Assembly (NCBI GenBank): GCA_913057195.1
Contig: CAJXNL010000012.1
Location: forward strand, 1-64,000
Length of the DNA: 64,000 nucleotides
Reading direction: 5' to 3'
Source of the DNA: an uncultured Wenzhouxiangella sp.
Lineage (GTDB): Bacteria; Pseudomonadota; Gammaproteobacteria; Xanthomonadales; Wenzhouxiangellaceae
Position 1 is the first letter of the stretch. Each line of letters starts with the position of its first letter. The notes below the pieces were generated by a model. That model did no database searches, had not been told where the DNA came from, and was given only the letters and a program-made list of their open reading frames with translations. The translations under genes were made by a program, and so were the position numbers. Below are positions 18,140-27,364 of this stretch, in pieces.

Positions 18140-20359
18140 ATGGGGGATGCCAACACACCCGTTTCGACAGGTCGGCTCGGCGGACACCTGATTTTATATG
18201 CGTTGATCGCTTGGGCGGGCTTGTCGCTTCCTGCTGTGTTGGCCTTGAATCTGGTGGCTGCGCCTTGGCCGGTGTTGACACAGGCCGTGTTGGCCAGCGG
18301 TGGGCTGTTGTTGCTCGCCATCGGACTTTTCGGGCTGGTTGGGCGCCGTCACGCCCTTTGGGGACTTTGGCTGCTGCTGGGTCTGTTGATGGCGGTTCGC
18401 CTGACCCACTACGGGGTGGTGGACTTTAGCGGCTTCGGGTTCACCGATGAGTTTTTCTTGCATTGGGGGATGGCTTCGGCGCGCGTTGCGATCATGGAAT
18501 ATGATCGCGAGCTGATCGTCGCCGGCTTTTTATTGGGCGTCATTGGGGCGGCGTTGCGCCCCATTGCCCGCCTTGGCCTGAAACAGCCACCCAGGGCTTT
18601 GGCCGGATTATGTGTGCTGGGCGTGGCCTTGGCGGGGATGGGCCGTGATGCGTTGCCCGAGTGGCGGCTGTGGCAGGCCTACAGCGACTGGCGCAATCCG
18701 TTGGCGGTTTTGGAAGGCACCGACCGCGTGACACGGAATCAACTGATTGAGCTTGGGCTGCTGGAGGTTGAGCTGCCTTACAAGCATCAGGTGACGGCCA
18801 CGCCACCAAGCCAGCCGAAAAATTTGATTGTTTTGTATTTGGAATCGGTCGGGGTGAATCTGGCTGATCATCCCAGGTGGCCAGATTTAATGCCGAACCT
18901 TCAACAGCTCCTCGAAGAACATGCCTGGGTCGATCACCTGTGGGCCAGTGGCTATATCACCATTGAGGGCTTGACCAACACCCAGTGCGGCACGTTGGTC
19001 CCCTTCAATCGTGGCAGTGAATCGATCGCCGATGGCGAGGGCTTGGTTGATTCTCTGCCTTGCTTGGGCGATGTGCTTCATAAGGCGGGATATCGCCAGA
19101 CTTTCTTAGGTGGTGCGGAGACCACGTTTGCCGGCAAAGGCGAGTTCTTGTCCCGCCACGGTTTCGATGACGTGGTGGGCTTAGAGCATTGGCGCGAGCG
19201 TGGCTTGAACTCACGGCCCAACACCTGGGGGCTTTCAGACCCTGATTTGTTTGATGAATCATTGAGCGTCATCGAGCAGCTGTCTGATCAAGACGCGCCT
19301 TGGCATTTGGCGATGTTGACGATCGGCACGCATCTGCCAGGTTACTTATACGAGGAGTGCCAGCCGTATTCAGGCGGGGACGAGCGGTTCTTGGACGCGC
19401 TCCACTGTACTGATCAGCTCATGGGGCAGTGGATCCAGACCCTTGAGGACAATGGCACTTTAGACGACACGGTGCTTGTGATCACGTCCGACCATCAGGT
19501 GTTTCCCAACGCCGAAATGCGGGGGTTGTTCGGTGATGGCGTCTCTGACCGGCGACTGCCAATGATTGTTCTTGGACCAGCCGATGCTGAGGCGTCTTTG
19601 GATGAAGGGGCTGGCTATGACTTTGCCCCTTCTGTGTTGGATATTTTAGGCATTGATCACAATGCTCGCTTTGTCTTGGGGCGTTCGCTGTCGAGACCAA
19701 TCACTCGGCCCGATTACTTCTTGACGCGTTATGGCGATATTTTTCAGGGTGCGCGTGTCACCAATGCCTCAGAATGTGACGATCAAAAGGCTTCGTCACT
19801 GCCCCTGAATGCGTGTCAAAAAGGCGAATTTCTGTCGATCTTGGGCCTGATCTCGGAGCGCTTTTCCAACCCCATATCGCGACTGGCCTGCGGGCTGGAC
19901 CACATTCGAATACAGCCGACAGACATCACCGCGCTGGAGATCATTGTGGGTGGTGAGGATCAAACTGATCGTTTTATTCGCTCAGGGCGCCCCATCGATA
20001 TTGCGCAAGGGGGCTGGGCCATGCTGTTTTTAGATCAGCGCGGCGAGGTGATCAATCGAGCGTTTATTGCCCACGATGAGGTGGCCATGGAGTCATCGGC
20101 CATTTTGGATGAGCATTTCAACCAGTCTCACAGCCAAGTGTTGATTTGGACAGGCGAGGATCAAGCGCCCTCGTTGCCTGGGCTGTCTATGCTGGCAACA
20201 AAGGGCCCCCATGCTTGGTGGTTGGCTGGCAAGCAGCGAGTCCTCGCCGAGTCGAGGGCATCGAGCCCGACCCAAAGTGCCCACAAGACCTTGGCGTTTG
20301 ATCAGAGCGCGTGTCGACGGGCAATTGAAGTCTCGGCATTGCAGGGGAATTTGCTCTAA
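18140..20359 (+). CDS. LtaS-like sulfatase/phosphoglycerol transferase membrane protein
   Basis: A 739-residue protein with about five N-terminal transmembrane helices (residues 1-170) and a large periplasmic alkaline-phosphatase-superfamily domain. Family catalytic residues can be traced: Glu in LYLESVG, the nucleophile Thr in GLTNTQCGTL, and Asp-His in ITSDHQ. In Firmicutes LtaS builds lipoteichoic acid; Gram-negative relatives such as MdoB/OpgB transfer phosphoglycerol to periplasmic glucans, which is the likelier role here. Roughly 200 extra residues follow the sulfatase domain and have no obvious match. It is divergent from the S9 peptidase and 87 bases upstream of the 5-oxoprolinase gene. 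Confidence 0.87.
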   Translation: MGDANTPVSTGRLGGHLILYALIAWAGLSLPAVLALNLVAAPWPVLTQAVLASGGLLLLAIGLFGLVGRRHALWGLWLLLGLLMAVRLTHYGVVDFSGFGFTDEFFLHWGMASARVAIMEYDRELIVAGFLLGVIGAALRPIARLGLKQPPRALAGLCVLGVALAGMGRDALPEWRLWQAYSDWRNPLAVLEGTDRVTRNQLIELGLLEVELPYKHQVTATPPSQPKNLIVLYLESVGVNLADHPRWPDLMPNLQQLLEEHAWVDHLWASGYITIEGLTNTQCGTLVPFNRGSESIADGEGLVDSLPCLGDVLHKAGYRQTFLGGAETTFAGKGEFLSRHGFDDVVGLEHWRERGLNSRPNTWGLSDPDLFDESLSVIEQLSDQDAPWHLAMLTIGTHLPGYLYEECQPYSGGDERFLDALHCTDQLMGQWIQTLEDNGTLDDTVLVITSDHQVFPNAEMRGLFGDGVSDRRLPMIVLGPADAEASLDEGAGYDFAPSVLDILGIDHNARFVLGRSLSRPITRPDYFLTRYGDIFQGARVTNASECDDQKASSLPLNACQKGEFLSILGLISERFSNPISRLACGLDHIRIQPTDITALEIIVGGEDQTDRFIRSGRPIDIAQGGWAMLFLDQRGEVINRAFIAHDEVAMESSAILDEHFNQSHSQVLIWTGEDQAPSLPGLSMLATKGPHAWWLAGKQRVLAESRASSPTQSAHKTLAFDQSACRRAIEVSALQGNLL

Positions 20360-20446
20360 GACTCAAACCCATCGGTCATTCGCTCAGCGCCATCCCCATG
20401 AGCCAATCGCTTACCATGATGGCTTTCATGTGGATGAACTTTTGGC

Positions 20447-23400
20447 ATGCACTCAAAGCAATGGCAGTTTTGGATCGACCGCGGTGGCACGTTCACAGAC
20501 GTGGTGGGTCGCGATCCCACTGGCCAGTTGCACCGTCACAAATTACTGTCTGAAGACCCTGCTCGCTACGACGATGCCGCTTTGGCCGGGATACGCCGCT
20601 GTTTGGGCGTGGCCAACCACGGTGCCATTCCCAGTGACCGCATTGCCGATGTGCGAATGGGCACCACGGTCGCCACCAATGCACTGCTCGAGCGGGCGGG
20701 CGAGCCTGTTGGGCTGTTGATCACACAGGGCCATGCCGATACGCTGCGCATCGGCTACCAAACGCGCCCTAAATTGTTTGAGCTCAATATCCAGCGACCC
20801 GCGATGTTGGCGCAGACCGTGATTGAGGTCGATGAGCGGCGGGGCGCCCACGGTGAAGTGGTTCGGCCTTTGGACCTTGATCAACTGCGTGCGCGTTTAA
20901 AGGCCTTACGGGCGCAAGGCATTCATGCCTTAGCGGTGGCGCTCATTCATGCCGATCGGTATCCCGATCACGAGCTAAAGATTGGGGAACTGGCCAAAGC
21001 ATTGGGCTTCAGCCAAGTGAGCTTATCGCATCAAGTCAGCCCCGTGGCAGGTCTCATTGGTCGTGCCGACACCACCGTGGTCGATGCCTATTTGTCGCCT
21101 TTGATTCGTCGTCATGTCGAAAAACTCGCTCAAGCCTTGGGGCCTGTGCCCTTGTGGTTTATGAAATCCGATGGCGGCCTCACCCCGGCCGATGCCTTCA
21201 CAGGCAAAGACGCCATTTTGTCTGGACCTGCTGGGGGCGTTGTGGGCGCGGTCGCCACCGCTCAAGCCATCGACATCAATGCCTTGATTGGGTTTGACAT
21301 GGGGGGCACTTCGACCGATGTGTTTCATTATCGTGGTGAACTCGAGCGACGCTTTGAGACCGAAGTTGACGGCGTTCGTCTGCGCGCGCCGATGTTGGAT
21401 ATCCACACCGTTGCCGCAGGCGGTGGCTCTACGTTGCGCATTGAAGGTGGGCGCTACCAAGTGGGGCCCAGCTCGGCGGGGGCCGATCCGGGACCTTGCT
21501 GCTATGGGCGAGGCGGCCCCCTGACCGTGACCGATTGTCAGGTGATGTTGGGGCGCATTCAAAAGCGATGGTTCCCGGCGGTGTTGGGTCATGACGGTGA
21601 CCAGCCCTTGGACGTCACTGCGGTTCAAGCGGCGTTTAAACATCTGCATGCTGCCACCCATCGCTCATCCACGCCCGCGACGATGGATGATTTGGCGGCC
21701 ATGGCCGAAGGGTTCATGGCGGTGGCGGTTCACAACATGGCCAATGCCATCAAACAAATATCTGTTCGGCGGGGTCGGGACATCCGTGATTATGCCCTGC
21801 AGTGTTTTGGAGGCGCAGGAGCTCAACATGCCTGTGAAGTGGCCGACACCTTGGGCATGTCGACCATTATCTTGCACCCCTTGGGCGGCCTGCTGTCGGC
21901 GTATGGCATGGGATTGGCCGAGGTGACCCAACGGCATGAGCTCAGCTTGGAATGTCCCCTGGATGAGGCCGCACTGTCGAAAGTCGCCATGCATCCAGCC
22001 GCTCAGTGTCCTGCCAGTGCGCGCATGACCTTGCGCATCCGTTATGCCGGCACGTCCACAGCATTGCCCATCGCCTGGGCCCCGACAGAGACTCTGGATG
22101 ATGTGATCAGCCGTTTTTCTTGCGTGCATAAACGCCAGTTCGGGTTTGTTTTTTCAGGTCGCAAACTGGAGCTTGCGACGGCCATGATTGAGACCATCAA
22201 GGCTCCGGCGCATCGGCCCGAGGCCATTGCCCCTGAGGGTGATTGGGTGGGAGCGCCCTGTGATCAAGTTGATGTGTGGCTGGACGGGTGCTGGCAGCGC
22301 GTGCCGGTCTGGGCGCGCCCCAACTTGGTCGCCGGGCAGGTGATCGAGGGGCCAGCGCTGATCATTGACCCGCACGCCACCATTGTGGTCAGCCCGGGCT
22401 GGAAAGCAACCCAGTCGCCTTGTGGATCGCTACAGCTGACGCGTGATGTGGCCACAACGCCGCTGCTGCCGCAGCGATTCTGTGCCCCGCATTCTCGGGC
22501 TGAACCGGATCCTGTACATCTGGAAATTTTCAACAACCTTTTCATGGCGATTGCCGAGCAGATGGGTGAGGTTTTACGACAGACCGCATGGTCTGCCAAC
22601 ATTAAAGAGCGTTTAGATTATTCATGCGCGCTGTTCGACGCCCGTGGCGCTTTGGTGGCCAATGCCCCACATGTGCCGGTTCATTTGGGGTCCATGGGCG
22701 AAAGCGTTCGCGCGGTCATCGATGCCTTTGCCGATGATGTCGAGCCGGGCCAAGCGTTTGTACTCAATAATCCGTATCAAGGCGGAACCCATTTGCCCGA
22801 TCTCACGGTGGTCAGTCCCTTTTTTGATGGCGATCATGCGCCTTTGTTTTGGGTGGCCAGCCGAGCACATCACGCCGACATCGGTGGTTTGACGCCAGGC
22901 TCGATGCCACCGGACAGCCAGCACATTGACCAAGAGGGCGTATTGATTGATCCGCTTCGCATCATGGCGTCCAATCAGTTGGATCAAGCGGCGGTGGTTG
23001 GGGTGTTGACTGCGGGGCCGGCCCCTGCTCGACAGGTGACACAGAACTTGGCCGATTTGTCTGCTCAATTGGCGGCCAACCAGCGAGGGCTCAACGAGAT
23101 TGCCCGCGCGCTGGAGCAGTTTGGACGCGAGCGCGTGCTGGCAGCCACCGATGAGGTCCAAGCCAACGCCGCCGAGCATGTCCGACAGGTGATCGATCAT
23201 TTAAAAGATGGCTGCGGTCAAAAAACCCTAGACAATGGCGCGTGCATCCAAGTCACCGTTAAAGTGGATCACCATCGACGGCGCGCTTGCATTGATTTTA
23301 GTGGCAGCAGCGCGCAGTTGGCCGATAACTTCAACGCGCCTGCCGCCATCACACGCGCTTGCGTGCTTTACGTATTGCGATGTTTGGTCCAAGCAGACAT

Positions 23401-24040
23401 TCCCCTCAACGAGGGGTGTCTGGCGCCGATTGATTTGGTGATTCCTGATGGAAGTCTGCTCAATCCCCGTCCCCCCGCGGCCGTGGTCGCGGGCAATGTT
23501 GAAACCAGCCAAGCGTTGACCGACGCTTTGTTGGCCGCCATGGGCGCACAAGCCAACAGTCAGGGGACGATGAACAACCTGACTTTTGGCAACGATGAAC
23601 ATCAGCACTATGAAACCATTTGTGGGGGCAGCGGCGCGGGGCCGGGCTTTGACGGTTGCGACGCGGTGCAGGTGCATATGACCAACAGCCGGCTGACCGA
23701 TCCTGAGGTGCTGGAGATGCGATTCCCAGTGCGTTTGGAAACCTTCGGTGTGCGCTCAGGCTCGGGGGGGCAGGGCAAGTGGCAAGGCGGCAGCGGCGTT
23801 CTGCGTCGGCTGCGTTTTTTGGAGCCGATGACCGTGGCAGTATTGGCCACATCCCGGGTGGTCGCCCCAGCCGGGATGTGTGGCGGGGGCGATGGCATGA
23901 CCGGCCGCGCTTGGATTGAGCGAGCAGACGGAGGTCACAAGCTGCTGTCTGGTTGTGATCAAGTGGGCGTGAATGCGGGCGATGCGGTGGTCATTGAGAC
24001 GCCCGGGGGCGGCGGTTGGGGTCATGCTGATAAGGCTTAG
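20447..24040 (+). CDS. 5-Oxoprolinase (fused hydantoinase A/B type)
   Basis: A 1197-residue ATP-dependent enzyme that opens 5-oxoproline (pyroglutamate) to glutamate. The HyuA half begins with WIDRGGTFTDVVG, contains the actin-like ATPase motifs GFDMGGTSTDVF and TVAAGGGS, and has GADPGPCCYGRGG. The HyuB half (from about residue 690) starts EIFNNLFMAIAEQMG and carries NDPYQGGTH-like NNPYQGGTHLPD and TPGGGGWG near the end. The two-in-one architecture and length match eukaryotic and bacterial 5-oxoprolinases, not the separate hydantoinase subunits. It converges on a proline-type sodium symporter gene with a 4-base stop overlap. Pyroglutamate from peptide breakdown fits the peptide-use theme. Confidence 0.92.
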   Translation: MHSKQWQFWIDRGGTFTDVVGRDPTGQLHRHKLLSEDPARYDDAALAGIRRCLGVANHGAIPSDRIADVRMGTTVATNALLERAGEPVGLLITQGHADTLRIGYQTRPKLFELNIQRPAMLAQTVIEVDERRGAHGEVVRPLDLDQLRARLKALRAQGIHALAVALIHADRYPDHELKIGELAKALGFSQVSLSHQVSPVAGLIGRADTTVVDAYLSPLIRRHVEKLAQALGPVPLWFMKSDGGLTPADAFTGKDAILSGPAGGVVGAVATAQAIDINALIGFDMGGTSTDVFHYRGELERRFETEVDGVRLRAPMLDIHTVAAGGGSTLRIEGGRYQVGPSSAGADPGPCCYGRGGPLTVTDCQVMLGRIQKRWFPAVLGHDGDQPLDVTAVQAAFKHLHAATHRSSTPATMDDLAAMAEGFMAVAVHNMANAIKQISVRRGRDIRDYALQCFGGAGAQHACEVADTLGMSTIILHPLGGLLSAYGMGLAEVTQRHELSLECPLDEAALSKVAMHPAAQCPASARMTLRIRYAGTSTALPIAWAPTETLDDVISRFSCVHKRQFGFVFSGRKLELATAMIETIKAPAHRPEAIAPEGDWVGAPCDQVDVWLDGCWQRVPVWARPNLVAGQVIEGPALIIDPHATIVVSPGWKATQSPCGSLQLTRDVATTPLLPQRFCAPHSRAEPDPVHLEIFNNLFMAIAEQMGEVLRQTAWSANIKERLDYSCALFDARGALVANAPHVPVHLGSMGESVRAVIDAFADDVEPGQAFVLNNPYQGGTHLPDLTVVSPFFDGDHAPLFWVASRAHHADIGGLTPGSMPPDSQHIDQEGVLIDPLRIMASNQLDQAAVVGVLTAGPAPARQVTQNLADLSAQLAANQRGLNEIARALEQFGRERVLAATDEVQANAAEHVRQVIDHLKDGCGQKTLDNGACIQVTVKVDHHRRRACIDFSGSSAQLADNFNAPAAITRACVLYVLRCLVQADIPLNEGCLAPIDLVIPDGSLLNPRPPAAVVAGNVETSQALTDALLAAMGAQANSQGTMNNLTFGNDEHQHYETICGGSGAGPGFDGCDAVQVHMTNSRLTDPEVLEMRFPVRLETFGVRSGSGGQGKWQGGSGVLRRLRFLEPMTVAVLATSRVVAPAGMCGGGDGMTGRAWIERADGGHKLLSGCDQVGVNAGDAVVIETPGGGGWGHADKA

Positions 24041-25440
24041 TCTCGCTTGTGTGGCACTCGCCGTAAGCGCTTGGCGCCGGTCCAAGCCAGGACGAGCGCG
24101 ACAGCAAACGGCAGCAACCGCTCGATCGCATTGCCAGGCGCTTGTGGGAAGAAGCTGATGGCAATGGTCAGCATTGCGCCGGTCACCATGGCCGCCAAAC
24201 GGTGGCCTGGGTGGACAGGTCCAACAAACAGCAGAACAATCAACAGTGGGCCAAACGCATTGCCCAAGACCTGCCAGGCAAACAGCACGCGATCAAATAT
24301 TGACGCTGGGAAATAGACCGCCAACAAAACAGCGGCCAGCCCCAAGATGATGATGGCCGCGCGATCGGCATATAACGATTTTTTTTGTGGCACCAGATCG
24401 TGGCTGACCGCGCCACCGGCCACCAGCAGTTGGCTGTCAGCCGTTGACATGATGGCGGCCAAGACACCGCCTGTGATCACGCCCCCAATCACCGCTGGCA
24501 GCAGGTCGACGGCCAGCTCAAGCAACACGGACTCGCCATTGGCCAGCTCGGGCATCAGCACGCGTCCAGACCAGCCCAGCACCACCATTCCACAGTAGAT
24601 GCATGCGGCCCAGCTTAAACTGATCAGGCGTGCTCGCGGGACTTCATCGGCCGAAGAGAGGGCCATGAAACGGTTGACCACGTGGGGTTGTCCGGGATAG
24701 CCCAGCCCGATGCCGAACAAGCCCACCACAAAGACAATGGCCAATGCCAAACTGGGTTGGTCAACCACTCGCATGAGCGCGGGCTGCTCCAAGGCCAGCA
24801 ACCCAGACCATAAGCCCGTGGGGCCGCCCACATGCACCAAAGCGACCACGGGCAAAACGATGGCCACCGTCAGCATCATCAAACCTTGTAAGGCATCCGT
24901 CACGCTGGCGGCCCAAAATCCCCCCATGAAGACATAGAAGATCACAATCGCCGCCCCAATCAGCATGGCGAGGGTGGCTTGGATTGGCAGCGCGGTCGAT
25001 ATGGCTGTGCCGGCTGCTTGAAACTGCGCAGCAACGTAGAAAGTAAAACAAAACAGAATAATCACGGCGCCGAAGCGTCGAAGTTGACGGTTGGTACGGG
25101 CAGGGGTGCCTTGGGCAAGAAACTCCACCAATGTCAGTGCCTGCGAGGTTTGGCTTGCCTGTTGAAGGCGGGGGGCGATGAACACCCAGTTGATGACAAA
25201 GCCAGAGACCACTGCGGGAATCAGCCACATGGCTTGTAGACCCCATGCATACGCGGCCCCACTGGTGCCTAACAAAGTCCACGCCGATGAGGAACTTGCA
25301 GACGCAGACAGTGCGGCCACCACCGGGCCCATGCGTCGCCCGGCCAAGTGGAAATCAGCGGTATCTCCGACGCGGTTCTGTGCCCAAAAGCCGATTGCGA
25401 GAAGGACAAGTAGATAAACAATCAGCGTTACCGCCACCAT
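24037..25440 (-). CDS. Sodium:solute symporter, PutP/proline-like (SSS family)
   Basis: A 467-residue inner-membrane Na+-coupled importer with about 12-13 transmembrane helices. The early block FHLAGRRMGPVVAALSASASSSSAWTLLG aligns with the PutP signature for the sodium and substrate site. WLIPAVVSGFVINW and GYPGQPHVVNRFMA are further PutP-like segments. Proline is the leading guess; a related amino acid such as pyroglutamate is possible given the facing oxoprolinase gene. A good AGGAGA site precedes the ATG at 25440. No regulator is adjacent. Confidence 0.88.
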   Translation of the reverse strand: MVAVTLIVYLLVLLAIGFWAQNRVGDTADFHLAGRRMGPVVAALSASASSSSAWTLLGTSGAAYAWGLQAMWLIPAVVSGFVINWVFIAPRLQQASQTSQALTLVEFLAQGTPARTNRQLRRFGAVIILFCFTFYVAAQFQAAGTAISTALPIQATLAMLIGAAIVIFYVFMGGFWAASVTDALQGLMMLTVAIVLPVVALVHVGGPTGLWSGLLALEQPALMRVVDQPSLALAIVFVVGLFGIGLGYPGQPHVVNRFMALSSADEVPRARLISLSWAACIYCGMVVLGWSGRVLMPELANGESVLLELAVDLLPAVIGGVITGGVLAAIMSTADSQLLVAGGAVSHDLVPQKKSLYADRAAIIILGLAAVLLAVYFPASIFDRVLFAWQVLGNAFGPLLIVLLFVGPVHPGHRLAAMVTGAMLTIAISFFPQAPGNAIERLLPFAVALVLAWTGAKRLRRVPHKRD

Positions 25441-25782
25441 GGTGTCTCTCCTGATTGAGGATGCGGACGTTCTGGCCCCAAGCTTACCTGATATGTCCAG
25501 TCCACCGTTTGCATGGTTTGAAGGGAAGATCGCTGAGTGTTTTAAAGCGTTCAGTGTGGCACCGATGTATCGGCGTCAACAGCCCGGATCCGCTGTAACG
25601 CTGAATCTGCCGTTGTGACCAGACAGAGCTAACGTGGGGCATGCCTTATTTTGAGCTATCGCTGATGCTTTTTGATTTGTGTTGGGAATGGGCGTGTTGA
25701 ATTTTTCTAATGCCCTTAAAAGAAACGGACATATGCAAGGCCCGACCATCAATATAGTGCGCGGTGCAGAATTCGCCGATTT
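25441..25782. other. Intergenic stretch upstream of the symporter and after the metal cluster
   Basis: About 340 bases without a supportable gene. Track ORFs on the minus strand (25576-25785, 25646-26179) have no ribosome-binding site or recognisable motif. It presumably holds the promoter of the minus-strand SSS symporter, but no clear boxes were identified. Confidence 0.5.
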
Positions 25783-25817
25783 CAATTAAAGCTGGGGCAG
25801 CCCTAGGCTGCCCCAGC
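25783..25817 (-). terminator. Terminator of the metal-handling cluster
   Basis: A perfect 12-bp inverted repeat (gctggggcagcc/ggctgccccagc) with a 3-base loop is followed on the minus strand by TTTAATT. It lies 5 bases beyond the stop of the MerT-like gene and ends the four-gene cluster. Confidence 0.85.
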
Positions 25818-25821
25818 AACG

Positions 25822-26217
25822 CTAGGCCATCAGGGCGGGCAGCACAAACGCAAACAGTGCGCTTAGGGTGGTCACCCCGACGGCGGTCCAATACAACCTG
25901 GCCGACCAACGTCTCAGCCTTTGACAGGTGTTGGCCAGCTGGGGATCTGCCGGGCATGGCGCAAACCGCGCTCGGTGCAACAGCACCCCCGAGATTACGA
26001 GCATCACCACTGCGATGCCGAAGACCCAGCCTTTGTGTTGTGACAGCCAGATCAGCTGGGGGAAAACCCCAAGCAGTGACACCAAGCTGGCGCCTGCCCC
26101 CAGACTGACCATGGCCGCTGGAAGCACGCAGCAGACCAGAGTGCCCGAGCTGACCACGAGTGCACCCATAGCCCCCCAATAGCCCTGCTTGTCTGGGCCG
26201 AGGGACATATTACTCAT
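25822..26217 (-). CDS. MerT-like metal transport membrane protein
   Basis: A 131-residue inner-membrane protein with three predicted helices. The first helix carries a Cys-Cys pair (TLVCCVLPAAMVSLGAG), the vicinal metal-binding motif of MerT-type mercuric transporters. SLLGVFPQLIWLSQHKGWVF continues the match. A second cysteine pair (APCP..NTC) lies in the loop after helix 2. The gene overlaps the upstream MerP-like gene by 8 bases, the classic MerT/MerP pairing in reverse order. No merA reductase or merR is nearby, so copper or another soft metal is as likely as mercury. A strong terminator follows. Confidence 0.8.
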   Translation of the reverse strand: MSNMSLGPDKQGYWGAMGALVVSSGTLVCCVLPAAMVSLGAGASLVSLLGVFPQLIWLSQHKGWVFGIAVVMLVISGVLLHRARFAPCPADPQLANTCQRLRRWSARLYWTAVGVTTLSALFAFVLPALMA

Positions 26218-26590
26218 GATGTGGTTCGTGGGCGTGGTTCATCATGGCGTCAGATTCTCCGTCCATGCCTTGTCGAATCATTGCCAACGAACGCTGGGTC
26301 CGCTCAATGCCCACCACATCATAACCAGCGTCCACCAATACTTGATTGACTCGGTCATTGGCCATGTCTGTGCCGGGCTTGAGTTCGATGGCCACCAGCC
26401 TGTGTTCCAGGCTAACCAATACATCGTGTGTTTGCGGTTCTTTCGAAAAAGCACTGGTGATGCCTTGTGCACAAAAGGCACAGACCAGACCATTGACTTC
26501 CACTTCAATGCTGTTGATGTCTTCTGCTTTTGCGCAGACGGCAAAGAGCAAAGCCAGCGTCATAACAAAAATTTTGATTTGATGGTTCAT
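26210..26590 (-). CDS. Secreted heavy-metal-associated (HMA/MerP-like) protein
   Basis: A 126-residue periplasmic metal-binding protein. A signal peptide ends near AKAED. The HMA domain follows, with the metal loop GLVCAFCAQGI in place of the usual GMTCxxC. A histidine-rich C-terminal tail (MNHAHEPHHE) adds further ligands. I prefer the ATG at 26590, which has GGAG six bases upstream, over the track start at 26602. It overlaps the MerT-like gene and probably hands metal to it. Copper is plausible given the adjacent copper-receptor relic. Confidence 0.82.
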   Translation of the reverse strand: MNHQIKIFVMTLALLFAVCAKAEDINSIEVEVNGLVCAFCAQGITSAFSKEPQTHDVLVSLEHRLVAIELKPGTDMANDRVNQVLVDAGYDVVGIERTQRSLAMIRQGMDGESDAMMNHAHEPHHE

Positions 26591-26627
26591 GTTCTTCTCC
26601 ATTAATTGATTGTGTTGATTGATGCAG

Positions 26628-27296
26628 CTAAAAATTAAACATCACGTTTCCAAGTAAATCGCCGTTGTCCTGGACACCCACTTCAAGCCACCACTTGGGA
26701 TTGAAAAAACGAAGCATTACAGCTGATTTGGGTTCATCGTCCCGGGTGTGGGTCGAACGCATGCCTTTCAGCACCACCCATAGGGCCGTTTTCTCAAAGT
26801 CATGCTCGTAAGGTGCCAACCCTAAAGCCACCGTATCGGTGCGATAACGCCAATTTGGGCCTTCGTGGTGTTCACTGACCAAAGAGGTGTAAATGCGTCG
26901 CGTCTCAAAATCAGCCTGGAAGCCGGCATGGGCTGACACATCCGATTGGGAGGCGACTCTGGCATGGCCGGCGCCGCCCCAGACGAAGACATTCGCCTGA
27001 GCGGTGGGCCAGTTCCAGCGTTTTAAAAGCCGGGCACCCCTGACATAGTGAATGTCCAGTGTCTTTTGGCCCTCAAAACCATCAACATATAACCCGCCCA
27101 CAGATGCCGACCACCGAAAGCTGCCCGAGTAGCCATAACGCCACGCCAGTGAGTCAGGGTACGCTTCTGCCACCAGCACTCGGCCTCCGGTGTAAGTCAC
27201 TGGCCGGGCGTCGGCGGTTACAGCGATGGACGACAATGCCAATGCCAATGCACACGCGGCACCACTTGCTCGTCCAAGCAAACTTAATCGATTCAT
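26628..27296 (-). CDS. Predicted outer-membrane or periplasmic beta-rich protein in the metal cluster
   Basis: A 222-residue exported protein. The signal peptide ends near TADA-RPV. The mature part is rich in alternating polar/aromatic strands (YGYSGSFRWSASVGGLYV, RRIYTSLVSEHHEG, KWWLEVGVQ) and ends VMFNF, a terminal Phe as in barrel proteins. This suggests a small outer-membrane barrel. I do not recognise a named family. The ATG at 27296 has GGAG with 6-base spacing, while the track used an upstream GTG. It sits 37 bases upstream of the HMA gene on the same strand, so it is probably co-transcribed with the metal proteins. Confidence 0.7.
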   Translation of the reverse strand: MNRLSLLGRASGAACALALALSSIAVTADARPVTYTGGRVLVAEAYPDSLAWRYGYSGSFRWSASVGGLYVDGFEGQKTLDIHYVRGARLLKRWNWPTAQANVFVWGGAGHARVASQSDVSAHAGFQADFETRRIYTSLVSEHHEGPNWRYRTDTVALGLAPYEHDFEKTALWVVLKGMRSTHTRDDEPKSAVMLRFFNPKWWLEVGVQDNGDLLGNVMFNF

Positions 27297-27364
27297 TGTG
27301 TTCTCCACGGTTGATGCGAGCCTTGTTCAAGGACAAGGCCAAAACTCGATCAGTTGGTGTGGAG

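Noticed and set aside
25576-26179. Minus-strand ORFs across the gap downstream of the MerT-like gene
   Set aside because: They overlap a real gene in another frame and cross a strong terminator; no recognisable domain.
25822-26590. Standard mercury resistance operon
   Set aside because: No merA, merR or merC-type genes; the pair is embedded with unrelated metal proteins and a copper-receptor relic.
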